From NCBI GenBank assembly GCA_934613645.1, contig CAKTTC010000016.1, forward strand, positions 1-40,624: DNA of 40,624 nucleotides. Reading direction: 5' to 3'. This DNA comes from an uncultured Opitutales bacterium. Its GTDB lineage: Bacteria > Verrucomicrobiota > Verrucomicrobiia > Opitutales > Intestinicryptomonadaceae. The notes under the pieces are model-generated. The model searched no databases and was not told where the DNA came from. It worked only from the letters and a program-made list of their open reading frames with translations. Both the position numbers and the translations under genes were made by a program. The first letter of the stretch is position 1. The number at the start of each line of letters is the position of its first letter. Below are positions 40,547-40,624 of this stretch, in pieces.

Positions 40547-40624
40547 CAAAGCGGAATTGGCTGTGCCAATCCGCGCCACTTTAGGAAATGTAAAAAATCT
40601 GCGCAAAAATTTTTCAAAGCCTTG
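40547..40624. repeat. P element (type I) and the start of another H-type arm, cut by the window end
   Basis: CAAAGCGG, ATTGGC-tgt-GCCAAT, CCGCGCCACTTTAGG and AAATGTAAAAAA at 40547-40597. Then GCGCAAAAATTTTTCAAAGCCTTG, the right-arm block of the H element at 21555-21575, runs to the last base. The repeat region therefore continues beyond the window. Confidence 0.8.

Overview
The window looks like a chromosomal segment of a Verrucomicrobiota bacterium, most probably of the Opitutae side. This is inferred from gene families, not from a marker tree. The indicators are a PEP-CTERM surface protein ending VPEPAT...RRRR, a 2000-codon pilin-like protein of the 'Verru_Chthon cassette protein A' type, a 52-aa small basic protein (MSQHNSFKSGG...) that I recall as a PVC-specific family, a short chlamydia-like HemA, and many secreted glycan-active enzymes.

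Layout. 1-1216 is gene-free and built of palindromic repeats. 1217-4200 (minus) holds murA, infC and a cell-wall amidase. 4201-4716 holds two long inverted repeats, a G9 tract and a 16-bp palindrome in front of the PEP-CTERM gene (4717-6558). 6878-11342 (plus) is an operon-like run of a secreted glycosidase-like protein, a YqiA-like esterase and a secreted TIM-barrel glycosidase-like protein. 11345-15665 has a disordered K/F/N-rich protein, a LUD-domain protein, the small basic protein, a polyprenyl diphosphate synthase and hemA. 15848-20244 (minus) has tRNA-Val(TAC), a fosmidomycin-resistance-type transporter, a UDP-sugar 4,6-dehydratase, rpmB and an unrecognised 57-aa basic protein. 20399-21475 is an ECF sigma factor with a likely anti-sigma partner. 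21480-22578 is a second large repeat region. 22645-29292 is the giant pilin-like protein and a small secreted companion.

29562-39274 (minus) is a polysaccharide/hexuronate utilisation locus. In transcription order it encodes an MFS hexuronate-type transporter, mannonate dehydratase, an SMP-30 lactonase, an SDR, a paralog of the 9540-11342 glycosidase, a CE15 glucuronoyl esterase and a GH50/agarase-like glycosidase broken by one extra base in a G6 tract. A divergent AraC regulator (39463-40404) probably controls it. The secreted esterase and glycosidases would release uronic acids from glucuronate-bearing glycans, the transporter would import them, and the SDR and dehydratase would lead to 2-keto-3-deoxygluconate.

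The most unusual feature is the intergenic DNA. At least sixteen copies of a short palindrome (here 'P element') and several copies of a ~120-bp long hairpin ('H element') recur between genes. Their conserved boxes persist while stem sequences change from copy to copy with pairing kept, including compensatory base changes. I know of no described family that matches, and no cognate transposase lies in the window.
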